Source: Metallyticus violacea (Eukaryota > Arthropoda > Insecta > Mantodea > Metallyticidae). Taken from it: DNA of 64,000 nucleotides. This document shows, one piece after another, positions 35,645-47,219 of the stretch. The stretch spans positions 35,555,501 through 35,619,500 of the forward strand of contig CM060831.1 of assembly GCA_030762175.1 (NCBI GenBank). The letters are read 5' to 3'. Made by a program: the position numbers and the translations under genes. The first letter of the stretch is position 1; the number at the start of each line of letters is the position of its first letter. The notes beneath the pieces were generated by a model. It searched no databases, had not been told where the DNA came from, and was given only the letters and a program-made list of their open reading frames with translations.

Positions 35645-36325
35645 ATGTATGTGTTTCAGAAACTGTGCACATCATAGGCAATCGTAATTTCCAAATCTCA
35701 TTAGAAAAACTGTTAACAAATATTGCAAGTTAATTAAAATATCATCTCATAGATTTTTCCAAAATGTTTTCTTATTGTTTTGGAGATGTTAGGCTATGGA
35801 TGATTTGTTAATGTTGCTTTGATACACATATTCAAAAATGCTTACTGCATGTCTATTTATCTTATTGGAAATATGCGAGAATACACAGGTAAAATATTTC
35901 TACATTTATATTAAAAAAAAACTACCATTATTCAAGATAGGTTAAATTAACCTGTTACGCTTCAGTAGAAATCCTAATGGCACTTATGTCTTCCTTTACC
36001 TCGTCTTCTTTTCGGTCGATATTTTACAACTTGCTTCACTAATCGTTTGTTAGGTACCCGGCAAATAAATTTCATCGGGTTTTCTTTATTCAATTATACG
36101 GTGAGATCAGTTTTGCTTTATACCGGAGTGTTTTGCCTATGGGTCAGGCACCACTGGCTGGCCTGTTAGCTTCCCAACCAGGTCTCGGTGATTAGCGGGA
36201 GGGTAAAACAAAACAATCATACAACAATACATAAACCAATTTAAGAGGCTTTACTTACCAAATTATCAAATGAGGTGTTGAAACTGACGGATTTAATTCC
36301 CCACACATTTTTAGCATCTCTATAG
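35645..36325. other. No gene recognised
   Basis: Mostly AT-rich. The part at 36120-36210 is GC-richer and unclassified. Confidence 0.4.
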
Positions 36326-36329
36326 GAAA

Positions 36330-36970
36330 TTATTCGTCACCCGTTGTAGTTCATTTTGGGAAATCCGAACGAATATTATCTTTGAGTTCTTGTATGGTGT
36401 GTGAGTTCATCTTGTACACGGCATTTTTTAATTTACCCCACAGATAATAATCCCAGGCTGTTGGGGGATAGAAGGGGTCAAAAATCCTTACTAAAAACGC
36501 TATCATGTGGAAAAATATTTGGATTGCTATCATGCAATCATTTGCTGGGTGAGCAGTGGGAGAGTCCTGTTGAAAAAATGCATGATCGCGCTCTCTATTG
36601 CTCAATTCTCTGAAAAGGGGGATTAGTATGGTATTCACATAAGTAAAATAATCAACAGTGCGCTAAAAAAATTGGTTCAATCAATCTTTCGCCCCTGAGT
36701 TAATACATATGAATCGTACATACAAACACGCCGTGCCGTTGTAAACTCATGGACTACAATACATTTCATGTGTTGTTGTATATTGTCGAGTTAAGAAAGA
36801 AACAACACAACACACGCACGGGAACAGCTTCGCTATCACTGCGACAGTCAGCAAGGTCAACAAGTAGGCAAGCTGGCTTGATACTCCCTCCACATCGCGG
36901 CAAACGAGTGGGGGCCCGCTCATAGGAAAAAACCCGCGCCGCAGGGGAAAGCATGCTAATCTCACTGTGT
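36330..36970 (-). mobile_element. Internally deleted Tc1/mariner-superfamily element
   Basis: The minus-strand frame 36638-36351 encodes a transposase C-terminus: FFQQDSPTAHPANDCM, which holds the second catalytic Asp (QQDS). It continues with PPTAWDYYLWGKLKN, equivalent to 'PRSPDLTPCDFYLWGKLKN' with the third Asp retained as WDYYLWG, and then VYKMNSHTIQELKDNIR. To the right, 36760-36965 is a GC-rich leader of the kind that precedes this transposase type, starting near agtgagattagcatgc on the minus strand. Most of the N-terminal and first-Asp region is missing in between. The element abuts the 3' end of the LINE that begins near 36975. Confidence 0.75.
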
Positions 36971-36974
36971 TATG

Positions 36975-38440
36975 CTGCAATATCAGGTATTAAATGTTTC
37001 CCTTATTTTAACATTTCTAATATGGTCTTTCAAATTGCAATCAATTACATATCTCAAAATCCCGAATCTAAAATTGATACAAGCATTGTTTTATAAAATG
37101 TTAAAAGCCTATTTTTGCTAGTTTTATTCTTAAGTGTTCTTTTTATGGTGGCACATATATTCTGAAATGGCTAAACATTTTGTTTCATATCCTTATCATA
37201 ATTATAAGACACATCCCAAATAATTAAAATGTTTTATTAGATTATTAAGTATGCTTTTGCACCTCTATTGATGTTTTCCTAAAAGGTTAATTACTTTTAA
37301 CTTTTAAGCTGAAATAAAATTATACGTTGACATTATTTTACTAAGCTTAAATGTGGTTTAATTGAACTTGATCTTCATTGTTTGCAAAGACAACTTGGTC
37401 GTCTACGAACAAAATTGTTTTTAGTACGTTAGCTTATACTTTAAAATGTCTTCTTAGCTGAGCTTGCCATTCAACTACCTGCGTTCAATTATATTATGTT
37501 CAAAAGCGTTGGAGACATCTGGCAGAACCGCCATGAGTGGCCGAGGTCGTTAAGGCGCGGACTCGTGAGCGGTAGGTCTGGGGTTCGAATTCCGTCAGGA
37601 CCGTCCTTCCTGACTGAGGTTTTTCCCTGGTTTTCCTCATTCCTCATAAATGGCAAATGCCGGGAGGTACCCTAAAACTTAGGTCTGAACGTTTCCTTCC
37701 TTAAAAAAATTTTTTTCCCAATATATAATTTTATCTCATGTATCATCAGTGTTTACCGCCTGTGGTGCCTCTGTAGTAAAAACGGGCGTTAAACACCGTT
37801 CAAAAAAAAAAGAAGAAGACATCTGGCAGTACTGCCTTACTCCTAAGTTGATAAATTTTATTTTAGAGTGTAGGTATAAAATTCGGTTCAGCAATATTAA
37901 CACATTTATTGTATCATTAAAATTCAATGTTTGGAATATTCATTATTTAATATAATTCCTCGTTACGATAACTTTATCAAAGGCTTTTGTATTGTCAACA
38001 CACAGTAGGTATGTCGCTATATTCTCTGTTTTGCTGTATTATTCGCCTTACCATAAATATAGTCTGCACAACATCGACCTCGTCCAAACCCATGCTGTTC
38101 ATTATTTAAAAGAATATCAGATGCAACTTTAAGGCTGTTTATTAGAATATTAGCAAATTTTCATAGCTTGTGCTTAAGGGTTTCTATAGTTCTTATATAC
38201 ATTTCTATTACCCTTATTCAATATTGGCTCTTTTACAGATTTTGGGCATATATTTGGGATCAGCGCTTATTACAAAGCATAATGATTGTAATTTAAACTG
38301 AAGTGATGCACATTTAATTAATTGTATATTGTTTTTGTCGTTCCCTGTACCTTGAATGTGCTCAGTGTATTACTTGCCTCTTCCATTGTTATAGAAGCTG
38401 TGAAAGGCTCGCTTTCAATGGGTTAACCTGAAATGTTCTT
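36975..38440 (-). pseudogene. LINE reverse transcriptase relic, interrupted by a SINE
   Basis: Read on the minus strand from 38430 to 36975, fragments follow the order of a non-LTR reverse transcriptase. They are ITMEEASNTLSTFKVQGTTK, PKSVKEPIL.NKGNRNVYKN (the 'PI.KKG....NYR' block), ILLNNEQHGFGRGRCCADYI ('EQ.GFR.GRSC.D.I') and PTYCV.TIQKAFDKV ('FVD..KAFD.V', with an indel). After the nested SINE, KTILFVDDQVVFANNEDQVQ is the catalytic F.DD block. FNYLGCVL and YDKDMKQNV are frameshifted. FQNICATIKRTLKNKTS, RLLTFYKTMLVSILDSGF then correspond to 'K..LKFYK.M..P.L.YGSE'. There are numerous stops. No endonuclease domain is seen. Confidence 0.85.
37513..37829 (+). mobile_element. SINE family A copy nested in the LINE, with TSD
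   Basis: The SINE occupies about 37531-37816. It has a near-perfect head (gtggccgaggtcgttaaggc, B box ggggttcgaattccgtc), the body ctcataaatggcaaatgccg, and the tail catcagtgtttaccgcctgtgg to gttaaacaccgttcaaaaaaa. The 13-bp sequence agacatctggcag occurs at 37513-37525 and again at 37817-37829, a target-site duplication. LINE coding sequence continues on both sides. This shows that the SINE inserted after the LINE and was moved by target-primed retroposition. Confidence 0.93.
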
Positions 38441-38444
38441 AAAA

Positions 38445-40410
38445 GAAAAAGAAAAATATGAGTGAAAAATAGGCAGGTAAAAACATTCAGTGCGTATGTA
38501 AAGTCATATTAATTGTTATTACATAAAAATGACATTTTATTAAAAAAAAAAAAACAGGCCAACTCAATAATTGCAATTCGATGTGGTTACACGCATCTAA
38601 TCAATATTCCAGTTCTTGTCACGGTATAATAAATGGAACGTCTTCTCTAATTCTTTCTTTCAAGTGCATAATAACGTGACACAAAAGTCGTACATTTAAC
38701 TTCATGTAGTGCTAGGTTTAATCTAAATGCATGGGATCCAGCGATCAGTTGGACATTTCCTTCCTTTTCAGCGCTATGGAAATGTCATATTCAGAAACTC
38801 ACGAAAAATGTGACTGTAGCTTGGAGATGACACCATCCTCGAGTTGTGCCGGTATATGCAACTTCTACACACCAACGTGACGTTACAATCACTTGCACAA
38901 AGAAAAACGAGCCATCATATGTGAGAACATATCAAGGTTCACGTTCATGGCTAATGTAGGCGTGCCTTTGTTCTTTATCCCATCTCCCGACGTTATGTTG
39001 ATGAATATGACCATCCGTAGAGCAAAAACGTATATAAAAGTATCGTATTCTAACAAAAGAATATATTTTATATAGTCAACATATAGCTAAAGGTTGTTTA
39101 ATATAGCTAAATAAGTAGATCAGCTAGTGACGCTACTGCTAATTAGATTGATTCCATAAAAGACTTCCATAAGTATGTAGAGATGTAGTCAATTTGATAA
39201 AGGAATATAAACGAGAAGAAATACTTGGAATATTGCTAAGCAGTGTTTCCAAACATTTATGCTAAGACAGCCAGAGACCGATAAAAGTTCAACCTTGACA
39301 GAGATTAATGGACTTCATGTTACACGTGTCATGCATGAGGTAGAGATTTCACCACAAGGAAATTCCAGTTCCTTTAGGTCACTGCTAGCTCCGAAAGTAT
39401 TGACTTGGCATCTTACAGTTTTCTCCTGAAAGTTCAACTGGGTAAATCATCGAGCATCAATATGAATTAATAGAATCAAAGGCTGAGAGAAGAAAAACAA
39501 ACGTTGAAGTAAAACATAATAAAAGCATGTTACTCGCAATTATTAAGGACTATAAACGTGGATATGATGGAACAGCGAGCAAAAACCACATGAATTAGTT
39601 GCAGTGGGGAGCAAATAAACTGCAGCGCTGCTGAAAATATAAATACATTTCTAATATAGTGCCTGGAAGAGTTATTTGCTTCCATACTTGCGATAACTTA
39701 CACACTTTATGCATAAAATCTGTGCAGCTTTGGTGTTTTATATAAAAGTAGCGACTCACGGCTTTAAAATTAATTGCATTCTCTTTGTGACGTAACATGG
39801 ATGTTTAACAGCATCTTAGGCTCGGAAAAAGAGATTTATTGTAGTATTAGTGCAATTTATGAATTTATATATTGAGGTATAGCTGAAAGCCTCAGAAATG
39901 TAATTTTTAAAAAAATATTTCACCCCATTATCTATCAGTTCTAACTTTATGGAATTAAATTACTTGTAGTAATTTATATTTCTACTGTGTTTTTTGTTTC
40001 CTTTTTATCTTTGTAAGTTAACACTCAATGAAAATAAAGCTAAACCAGAATATGCATAATATAAATATTAGAGGAAAATATAACCTGCGTGCACCTCATG
40101 CCATCTTGTTGCCAAACAATGCATTAAAATATACAACCTTCTACTCAATAACCTAAAAAGTTATTCAATAACAGTATAGCTTTCAAAGTGTACTTAAACA
40201 TTTTAAACAATCGAGAATGTGTGATGTAATTATATGTAATTGTTCTATTAAGTCGAAATAAAAGTATTTCAAGTATAGATTGTTATTTCTTTGTATTATT
40301 TTATTATTTCTTACTGTTCAATAAAAATGATAATAACTTAGATTGCGTTAATTTTAGCTGAAACGGTGAATATAAAATGTAACGCATTATTGGCCAGTAA
40401 ACAATCATTT
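38445..40410. other. AT-rich non-coding DNA
   Basis: No gene or element recognised. The part at 38690-38960 is a little GC-richer and has a frame of 60 codons of no known type. Confidence 0.4.
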
Positions 40411-40413
40411 TGA

Positions 40414-40499
40414 AATTTATTTCTCCTCTCACTCAAGGCGTTGTTTTTCATTACAGCAGTTAACAAACGTCTTGAGGGAGAGGAGAAAAGTAAATTTGG
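40414..40499. ncRNA. Near-perfect hairpin, candidate small-RNA precursor or MITE remnant
   Basis: The left arm 40413-40445 (ttatttctcctctcactcaa, then ggcgttgtt) pairs with the right arm 40462-40498 (aacaaacgtcttgagggaga, then ggagaaaagtaaattt). The stem is about 33 bp with two or three mismatches and small bulges, and the loop is about 16 nt. This is the size of an animal pre-miRNA. I do not recognise the arms as a known insect miRNA. A tiny foldback element is the main alternative. Confidence 0.4.
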
Positions 40500-40504
40500 A
40501 AGCT

Positions 40505-42475
40505 GAACAGTGGGATTTAGTGGAATTCTTGGGGTCTATGTGACAGAAGCAATGAAATGTGCTTCAAGAGCTGCTATTCACCTAGCAGAAAGTATTTTTA
40601 ACTGCCAATCTGTATATTTCCTGATAGAATTCCTATATTAAAATAAGTGATCACATAACTTCGTTACGGGACTTTAATTTAAAGGCTGATTCAATAAAAC
40701 TGGGCAGGCAGCTCCGCTTGACATTGTGTATGTTGCCGTTCAGATCACGTTCACACGAGTTTTATGATTGAATTAAGTGTGCGTTCAGAGTTTTGTAATA
40801 GCAGCTATATGGTCGTAACTACTTGCAAGTTACACTGTTTTACAGCTGATATTTATTGTTTCGCTCTTGAAGTCAAAGAAAAATTATAAAAAAGGTTTTC
40901 AGTTATTAATCCTCCGTACAGCTCAATATTCCTGGAGTATAAGCGTTAAAAATAAAAGACATGTACTGCAATTTGAAGAGCGCTTGGATGACAATGGATT
41001 GCAACTGCTTCGAAGGAAACCGGTATTTCTTATTGTTTTAGATAAAGCTACTAAATAAACTACATAAGCCAACCTTATGAATTATATAGTTAAAGAGTCA
41101 TAGTTACAAATAAATACTTTAAAAAACTGGAATTCAATCTGACGAAAGCCAGGCGTTGCAATTAATACGATCTTCAATTAATTTTACATGTGGTGGTCGC
41201 ATGTGTGTTATGCTACGCATAATAAAATATTGATGGCCGAGTAGGCTTATATATATGTATGAGTAAAATTCAAGGGACACGCGATAATAAAGGTTGCTAC
41301 TTTAAAGTTGTTTGAACAAATATATCAAGATAACTAAAACATCATTTAATTTCAAGCAGTTTGTTACAACAGACTTAACTTAAGCTTGGGTGAAAACCAG
41401 CGAATCCTTTATTTACAATACATTAAATACCGTTGGGGAAAATACTTTCTGAGTTATTTTACATACGTTGTAATATGTTATTTTCGCAGTAAAGTTTCAC
41501 AAGCAAATGCTGATTATCTGCTATTTGTGAAAGTGCTAGGCGAGGCGGGCTTGCGTTGCATGCGATATGAAGCGGTTGTCTGCGCTGCCCCTGCGCTGGT
41601 GTCTGGTATAGAAACAGCCCTTCTGAGGAGTTCCCATGGCTAGTGTCTTCCTCGCAGCATTCCTTCGTCCCGGAGTGTATCCATTGGCAATTAGTATCTC
41701 TATATAGGCAGCGTTGCCACATATTTATTTTCTTAAAATCTCTAAGAAATAGAGGAAAAGGTATTGTTCCTTTTTATCTCCTAATTAAACTCTATTGCCA
41801 CTTTTATTTATGCCACTGAATTCGCTTTCACCCTGTTTAAAATATGTTTGCGCAAAAAGTGAAATGTTCATATAAAATTCATAATGTAAGCTACCAGCTA
41901 CTATTAGAAAGTGAAGTGTTAATGCCAATTAATTTATTAACATTGCGGGGTTTTTTTTAAACTTATTCAATTATAATAACCCATGGTTCCGTAATTAGGT
42001 AAGAATTTTCAGTTTCCGGAGATGAGATGGCTTTCATTTCTGTCCACTTTAAAAAATTAAATAAAATCGTTTCCGTATGTGAGAATGAAAGAACGAGTAG
42101 CTTCTTAATTGAAACGTTAGCATTTTATTTATTAAATTTGACGAGTAAATTACATACTACTTTTTAATATTTAAAACTTTTAATTTACAGCTTATGATGG
42201 TCAGTAGGTTCATTACTGTTAATGAGCATTTGATTGCAATGCAATAATTAAAACTTCCCTCCATTTATGCAGAAAAATATATTTGTCATTAATTACACTT
42301 AGCATTAACATAAAATAAATCGGTTGTAAATTCTCAGTGCACAAATTGAAAATGACATCATCCGGAAATGGCAGAGGTTAGTTCGCACGGAACTGTTTGC
42401 TCAGGGTAATGAAGCACTGATTAGACAAAAACAATACTGATTGTACAGGTATAATTCAATGTAATCAAAGTGGAA
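40505..42475. other. No gene recognised
   Basis: Mostly AT-rich. A 270-bp patch at 41535-41715 is GC- and CpG-richer, with overlapping frames on both strands (85 and 87 codons) that I do not recognise. It could be an unclassified repeat or a conserved element. Confidence 0.35.
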
Positions 42476-42479
42476 ATCC

Positions 42480-42860
42480 TCATATTGCTATACAAGTGTT
42501 TTTGACACGAGGTATATTAGCATACTCGGGTGGGAGGGAGAATTCTCATAGGCAATGCCACGAGAGAGACGACAGTTAATCCACTAATGCAGCTAGTCAT
42601 CTGGCATGAACAAATACCGGGGCAAATGCCACCATAGAACCAACCATGAGGCAACAATGTCCATTTCGGCAATTTGCTACCGAATATTGGTGTAGTTTCA
42701 ATTAATAAACAAAGCAATTTTTGATACAAAACGGTTTGTAAATGCGGCTCACTGTACAAGCGCTTCTACCATCCAGCGGCCTCGCTTCTTTCCGTTAGAC
42801 AACCGACGGTCCGTACACGTTTCCTATGACGCTCAGCCACAGAAATATTCCAACATTCCG
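42480..42860. promoter_or_regulatory. Candidate conserved non-coding element
   Basis: A block of balanced composition with no TE hallmarks. It contains a K50-type homeodomain string TTAATCCACTAATGCAG near 42569 and TTTCAATTAATAAACAAAG near 42696. It ends about 80 bp before the long-TIR transposon. This is inferred from motifs only. Confidence 0.25.
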
Positions 42861-42940
42861 CGAAATTTATAAATTCTATACCTGAATACAACATCATTAT
42901 AGTTATTATATACTCTTATTTTAAAATGTAATAAGAACAG

Positions 42941-44139
42941 AGTGAGGCATTTATAGTGTCGCAGCCATTTACCTCAGAAACGAAGGGGAAAATCAAAAAA
43001 TGCTTCAGGCTAAATTTGAATGTCAAATGTCAAATCTCAATGTCATTTCAAGATCAAAATGTTTTTTTTTTTTTTTTCAAATGGAATGTTGTATTTTCTT
43101 TTCCGAATGGAAAGAGCATTCAATTTTCAGTATAAAAGTTCTAGCTAGTACTAGGGGTGATAGGTGATGTGATATTGGACAAATAAGACAGAAAATGTTT
43201 TTCACTCACTTACACTTTATGTTGGAAAAGTTGTCGCTTTGAATTTGTAGTAGAGTCGTTGGCAAACCTCAACACGTGGCAACACGTCTCTGAAAATCAT
43301 TCCCATGAAGGGCTTGATGTAGGCTAATGTGATATGGATGGCATTTCTGACGCTTAATCTCTCTCCTTTGAGAGATTCCCGAATCACGTTCCAGTTGACG
43401 GGAATTTCAGTTAGGATTCGCAGCAACTGCAGCTAATACAGTGACTTCCGAATTTTCCTTAGTAGCGCTTCTCATTGGAAGGTGTTTTCTTGATGCAACA
43501 CCTCCCCGTTTCGTAGAGCAAGTTTGCAATTCGTTGCAAATTTCTAACAGATCACTGCCTCCTTTCAGGATATCGATCTTCGTATAAGTTGCAAGCTGCT
43601 CTAGCGTTTTTATAACCTTTGCCATAAATGTGAATCATATCGATCCTCTCGTTGATCGTGTATCGAACATCCATGACAGAAAAACAAGTGAAACTGGTTG
43701 AGAATAATGTCCTTTGAGGTTTGAATGCAATAATAAGCACTTGTTTGTGTACCGATGTCAACAAACGGGCTTCTGCGTGAAAACAAATTATTTTCCTTCC
43801 TAGCAATAACAAAATAAAAGAGAGAGAAGTGAAAATGAGTGAAAAACATTTGTTGTCTTATTTGTCCAAAATCACATCATCTATCGCCCCTAGCTGATAT
43901 ATGTACTGGAACTTTTATACTGAAAATTGAGCGCTCTTTCCAATCCCGGAAAGAAACACACCAATCCATTTGAAAAAATCAATTTGACTTATAAATGACA
44001 TTGAGAATGACATTTCAAGGACGAATTAAGTTCGATAACTTATGTCCCCCTAATAGCACTTAACATTTCACCTGAAGCACTTTTTGATTTTTCCCTTCGT
44101 TTCGGAGGAAAACGGCCGCAACACTATAAATGCCTCACT
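42941..44139 (-). mobile_element. Mariner-superfamily element with very long TIRs, transposase truncated
   Basis: Bases 42941-43210 and 43836-44139 are imperfect inverted repeats. Both ends read agtgaggcatttatagtgt, followed by cgaaggg.aaaatcaaaaa, tcaattttcagtataaaagt, and gacaaataagaca...atgtttttcactca. The right arm is slightly longer owing to an extra segment. The roughly 620-bp interior encodes, on the minus strand, only the N-terminal half of a transposase. A TA target duplication is not obvious. The TIRs (about 250-300 bp) are far longer than the usual 20-30 bp of mariners. The element is non-autonomous. Confidence 0.88.
43215..43680 (-). pseudogene. Transposase N-terminal half inside the long-TIR element
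   Basis: The minus-strand frame includes MDVRYTINERIDMIHIYGKG and NARAACNLYEDRYPERRQ, a DUF4817-type helix-turn-helix. Frameshifted continuations are STKRGGVASRK and EVTVLAAVAANPN. A stop is followed by RQLERDSGISQRRE and CHPYHISLHQALHGNDFQRR. These match the second helix-turn-helix and linker of insect Tc1/mariner transposases ('VLAAVA.NP..S.RQ...E.GIS', 'HPYH..L.Q.L...D...R'). Coding stops before any catalytic Asp. The remaining codons run straight into the left inverted repeat, consistent with an internal deletion. Confidence 0.82.
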
Positions 44140-44349
44140 TGTATATAAAGTAAAACAACGTACGGAATGTTGACCTTCCCGTGCGCGCTTAACAAACTAC
44201 ACCTTCAATACTGGAGGCACTGGCTAATAATATCATTCCAAATAAAATCACTTAAAAATACGTACTCACCCAAGGAGATGTTGCAATCGTTTTCCTTCAT
44301 TTTCCCAACTTTTCTGACATCGACTAACGAAACTTCTTGTGCAGCATGT

Positions 44350-44580
44350 CAGGTTTTTCGGAGCTCTAATCATACTTGCCTCGTAGACTCAACGTTGCGA
44401 GTTCAATCTTGGGTCTAAATATGACATTTTCCGGAAGAGCAGCAAAGCCATTTGTTCTGTGTGGTAGATTTACGGCACGTAAAACAGTCGCAAGCCTCTG
44501 AGCACGGTTTAATACCCTGAATTAATTAAAACACTAATGACTAGAAATATTGAAGAGCCTGCTTAAAAAATGAATAAAAT
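44350..44580 (+). repeat. SINE family B copy, strongly diverged
   Basis: The B-box-like gcgagttcaatcttgggtc (44398 on) is followed by a decayed body: tttacggcacgtaaaa, gcctctgagcac, ccctgaat, cactaatgacta and attgaagagcctgc. These segments line up in order with the better-preserved family B copies. The tail is AT-rich. It is the most divergent copy in the window and starts about 210 bp beyond the long-TIR element. Confidence 0.7.
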
Positions 44581-44584
44581 AGAG

Positions 44585-45750
44585 TTCGAGTATCAGTAGT
44601 TTTGCATATTAACATAACCATGTGAAACAAGCTTCAATATAAAACAGAATAAAATAGTTTTAATACTCCTTTCATAGAATCCAATCCCACAATGAAGATC
44701 ACCAGACTTAGCTTTGCACCACAGTAAATGTATGTGGTTTTAATTTAAGCAACTTCCTGGTCATTTCCAAAGTGCCGTAGGAAATTCCCGATTACTGAGC
44801 AAGACGCCAAAGAAATTTTAGGGCAATTTTCTACGCCATGATTGATGTAATCGAGAGTTTTTTCTGCGAACACTGTGCGTCGTTACTTCGCTTCTTATCT
44901 CGAAAACTCCCCGTTTTCCAAATATTTTCAAGTAATTTATGAATTTTTCTACCGAAACTTAATATTTAGGGATAGTATTTTTTTTTTCTTCCGACAGCAC
45001 AAGCCGGCTCTGTATGCACATACGAATTGCAAATAACCACTCAAGGAACATAATAGTTATACTCGTATCTATTAGCCATGGGTGAGTACTGATATTTTTT
45101 GTAATAGCTAATACCTTCAGTATTAAAGTTGCAGTTTGGTAAAGCGCGAACTCGGCTTGTCATATGGCCGCGAGTACAGGGATGGGTGGGCCATAAACCC
45201 CGTACATGGGAAACTCAAAATGTTCTCTCCTAGTACAACATAATGCCTATTAATTACCATTCCCAAAGGAAATAATATTGTACAGAGATAATTCCAAATG
45301 TTATTCACATTCAATAACTTAACTAGAAGGGGAAAAAATCTTTAATTAAAATCTGGAGACTGTGCTTCTCAAAATGCGGTTCGCAAGCCCTCCCAGTTGT
45401 CCACAAAACAGTATAATAATGTTACAACAGTATTTATTCTCTAATGTTTAGACACAATAAATGAATCAGGAAAAACAAATATTTGTTTGTTTGTTTATTT
45501 ATTTGAGATAAACTAAATTGTAATTTAAATGAAGATTACGAATTATTGCCATGTTTTCGACTTTGAGAAACGTTTCAGAAGTGAAAGATGAAACACAGAA
45601 GTATCATAAGATTTGCAGAATAAAGTTGAAAAAGAGCAGCATGGCAGGATGATCTGGCTAACTCTGGTGAATAAACGAACGACAACAGTTGAAATACCGC
45701 CACGAACTGTCGAGCTGAGATCTAGAGCTAATGCAAGATGTTTGAATGGT
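44585..45750. other. No gene recognised
   Basis: The part at 44750-44910 is of mixed composition and contains TGATTGATGTAATCGA near 44841, a Hox/Exd-like string. Otherwise no feature is seen. Confidence 0.35.
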
Positions 45751-45754
45751 ATAA

Positions 45755-45925
45755 GGCCAGAGTAAATTGGGTATATGAGTGACATTCAGCGATAAATTTT
45801 GCTTCAGTTGGGATGGTCACGTCTATCGCTGATTTTCGAGAGGCACATTTTTCTAATCCTTGTAATTATGAAGTGGGCAGCTAATGGATATGGCAACAGA
45901 ATGTGTGAGCCAATTTACTCTGGCC
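45755..45925. repeat. Inverted repeat pair, possible small foldback element
   Basis: GGCCAGAGTAAATTGG at 45755-45770 is perfectly complementary to CCAATTTACTCTGGCC at 45910-45925. These 16-bp arms are separated by 139 bp. Similarity beyond the arms is weak. The interior includes a balanced-composition stretch with no coding sense. Confidence 0.6.
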
Positions 45926-46352
45926 CTACACTTGCTAGTATCTTATGCAGCCCGATAGTATCTCATACCGCAAAAAGTTTACATTTCTGTCAGGAAAATT
46001 TGTTCGTTCTATTACACGCCGTATCTAAAATGTTTCTGTTTCACTGTTATCAAATATGTACAATTTTGATAAAGAGAGCCTTCATTTTACAAATTACAAC
46101 CTGTAGATAATTTTTTGACTGAATATACCACATTTTCAAAAATCAAATAAGAATCAAATATGTAGGCAATATAAGACGCCTTAATCATTTAAGACATTTT
46201 GTCAGTTTGGATCATGTATATTCATATACACATCTTATTTCAAACAGTCTGTTACAATGCAAAAATAAGCAGTTTCTGTTTTTTTTAACTATAGTCATGC
46301 CTGCCGCAGGGTGAGTTAATTATACCACTGTACAATATATGGACTCTTTTAA

Positions 46353-47130
46353 GATAGTAATAACAATAGATGAGGATATACGAGTATAAATGAAAGAAAG
46401 GAAACGGGATGAAAAAGAGAGAAGCATAGAAGAGAATAAACATATGATGTAGTAAAGGATAACAGAGTAGAGGGGACTAGCATAAGAGGTTGAGATAGAG
46501 ATGAAGAGGGGTGGAAGGAACAGAGAAGAGAATAAAACATATGAACTAGGAAAGAGTAAGAGAACTGAAGGAATGAAAACGAAACAGAAGATTAAAAGGG
46601 CAATGGAAAAAAAAAACAGAAAAAGAAAAAGAAAGGATGAAAAAAATAAAAAACAGAAAATGAAAAGGGAGAAGAAGACAAAAGGACCTAAATACAGATC
46701 ATGAAAAGGGAAATAAGAAAGAATAAGATAAAAGGTGTAAATGTAAATAAAGAATAGTAAAGGAGGAGAAATTAAAAGGAAAAACTATGAGAAATTGAAA
46801 AAGAGAGGAGAGATAGTAAAGCAGAAAAAGAGACCGCAAGAAAATAAAATATAACAGAAAGAAGGAGAAAGATATCAAATCTTAATGGGTAAGAAGGTAA
46901 TAAAAGACAAGGGAAAATATAACAGGAAAATGGGAGGAAAAGAAAATAAAATACACAAAAGCAAGGAAAAAAATTATCAACCGAAATAAAAGATTAAGAA
47001 TAAACATTATAGTCGAAATCGAAAGAGTGTAAACAAAGGAGAAAAAAGGAGAATAAAATGAAGTATATGAGAATACATGAAGGGAGAGGGGGAAAAAAGT
47101 GAAAGAGAATATAAAAATAGAAGAGAAAAG
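46353..47130. repeat. Long purine-rich tract (about 780 bp)
   Basis: The plus strand is almost entirely A and G for nearly 800 bp, with C and T sparse. Two related units, agaagagaataaacatatga (46429 on) and agaagagaataaaacatatg (46524 on), lie about 95 bp apart, so the tract has some tandem structure. The 67-codon lysine-rich frame at 46501-46704 and the phenylalanine/serine-rich frames on the other strand are by-products of the composition, not genes. Confidence 0.9.
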
Positions 47131-47219
47131 GTTATTTTGTTGTGTCAAGCCAAGTTATACACCAGTACCGCTCTAATGTAAATTAGTGTATCGATTTTTC
47201 ACTTAATTCTACAAATCTA

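Noticed and set aside
46501..46704. Lysine/arginine-rich 67-codon frame
   Set aside because: It lies wholly within the purine-rich tract; composition alone produces it.
46882..47148. 88-codon Phe/Ser-rich minus-strand frame resembling a membrane protein
   Set aside because: It is the complement of the purine tract, with no membrane-protein design beyond base bias.
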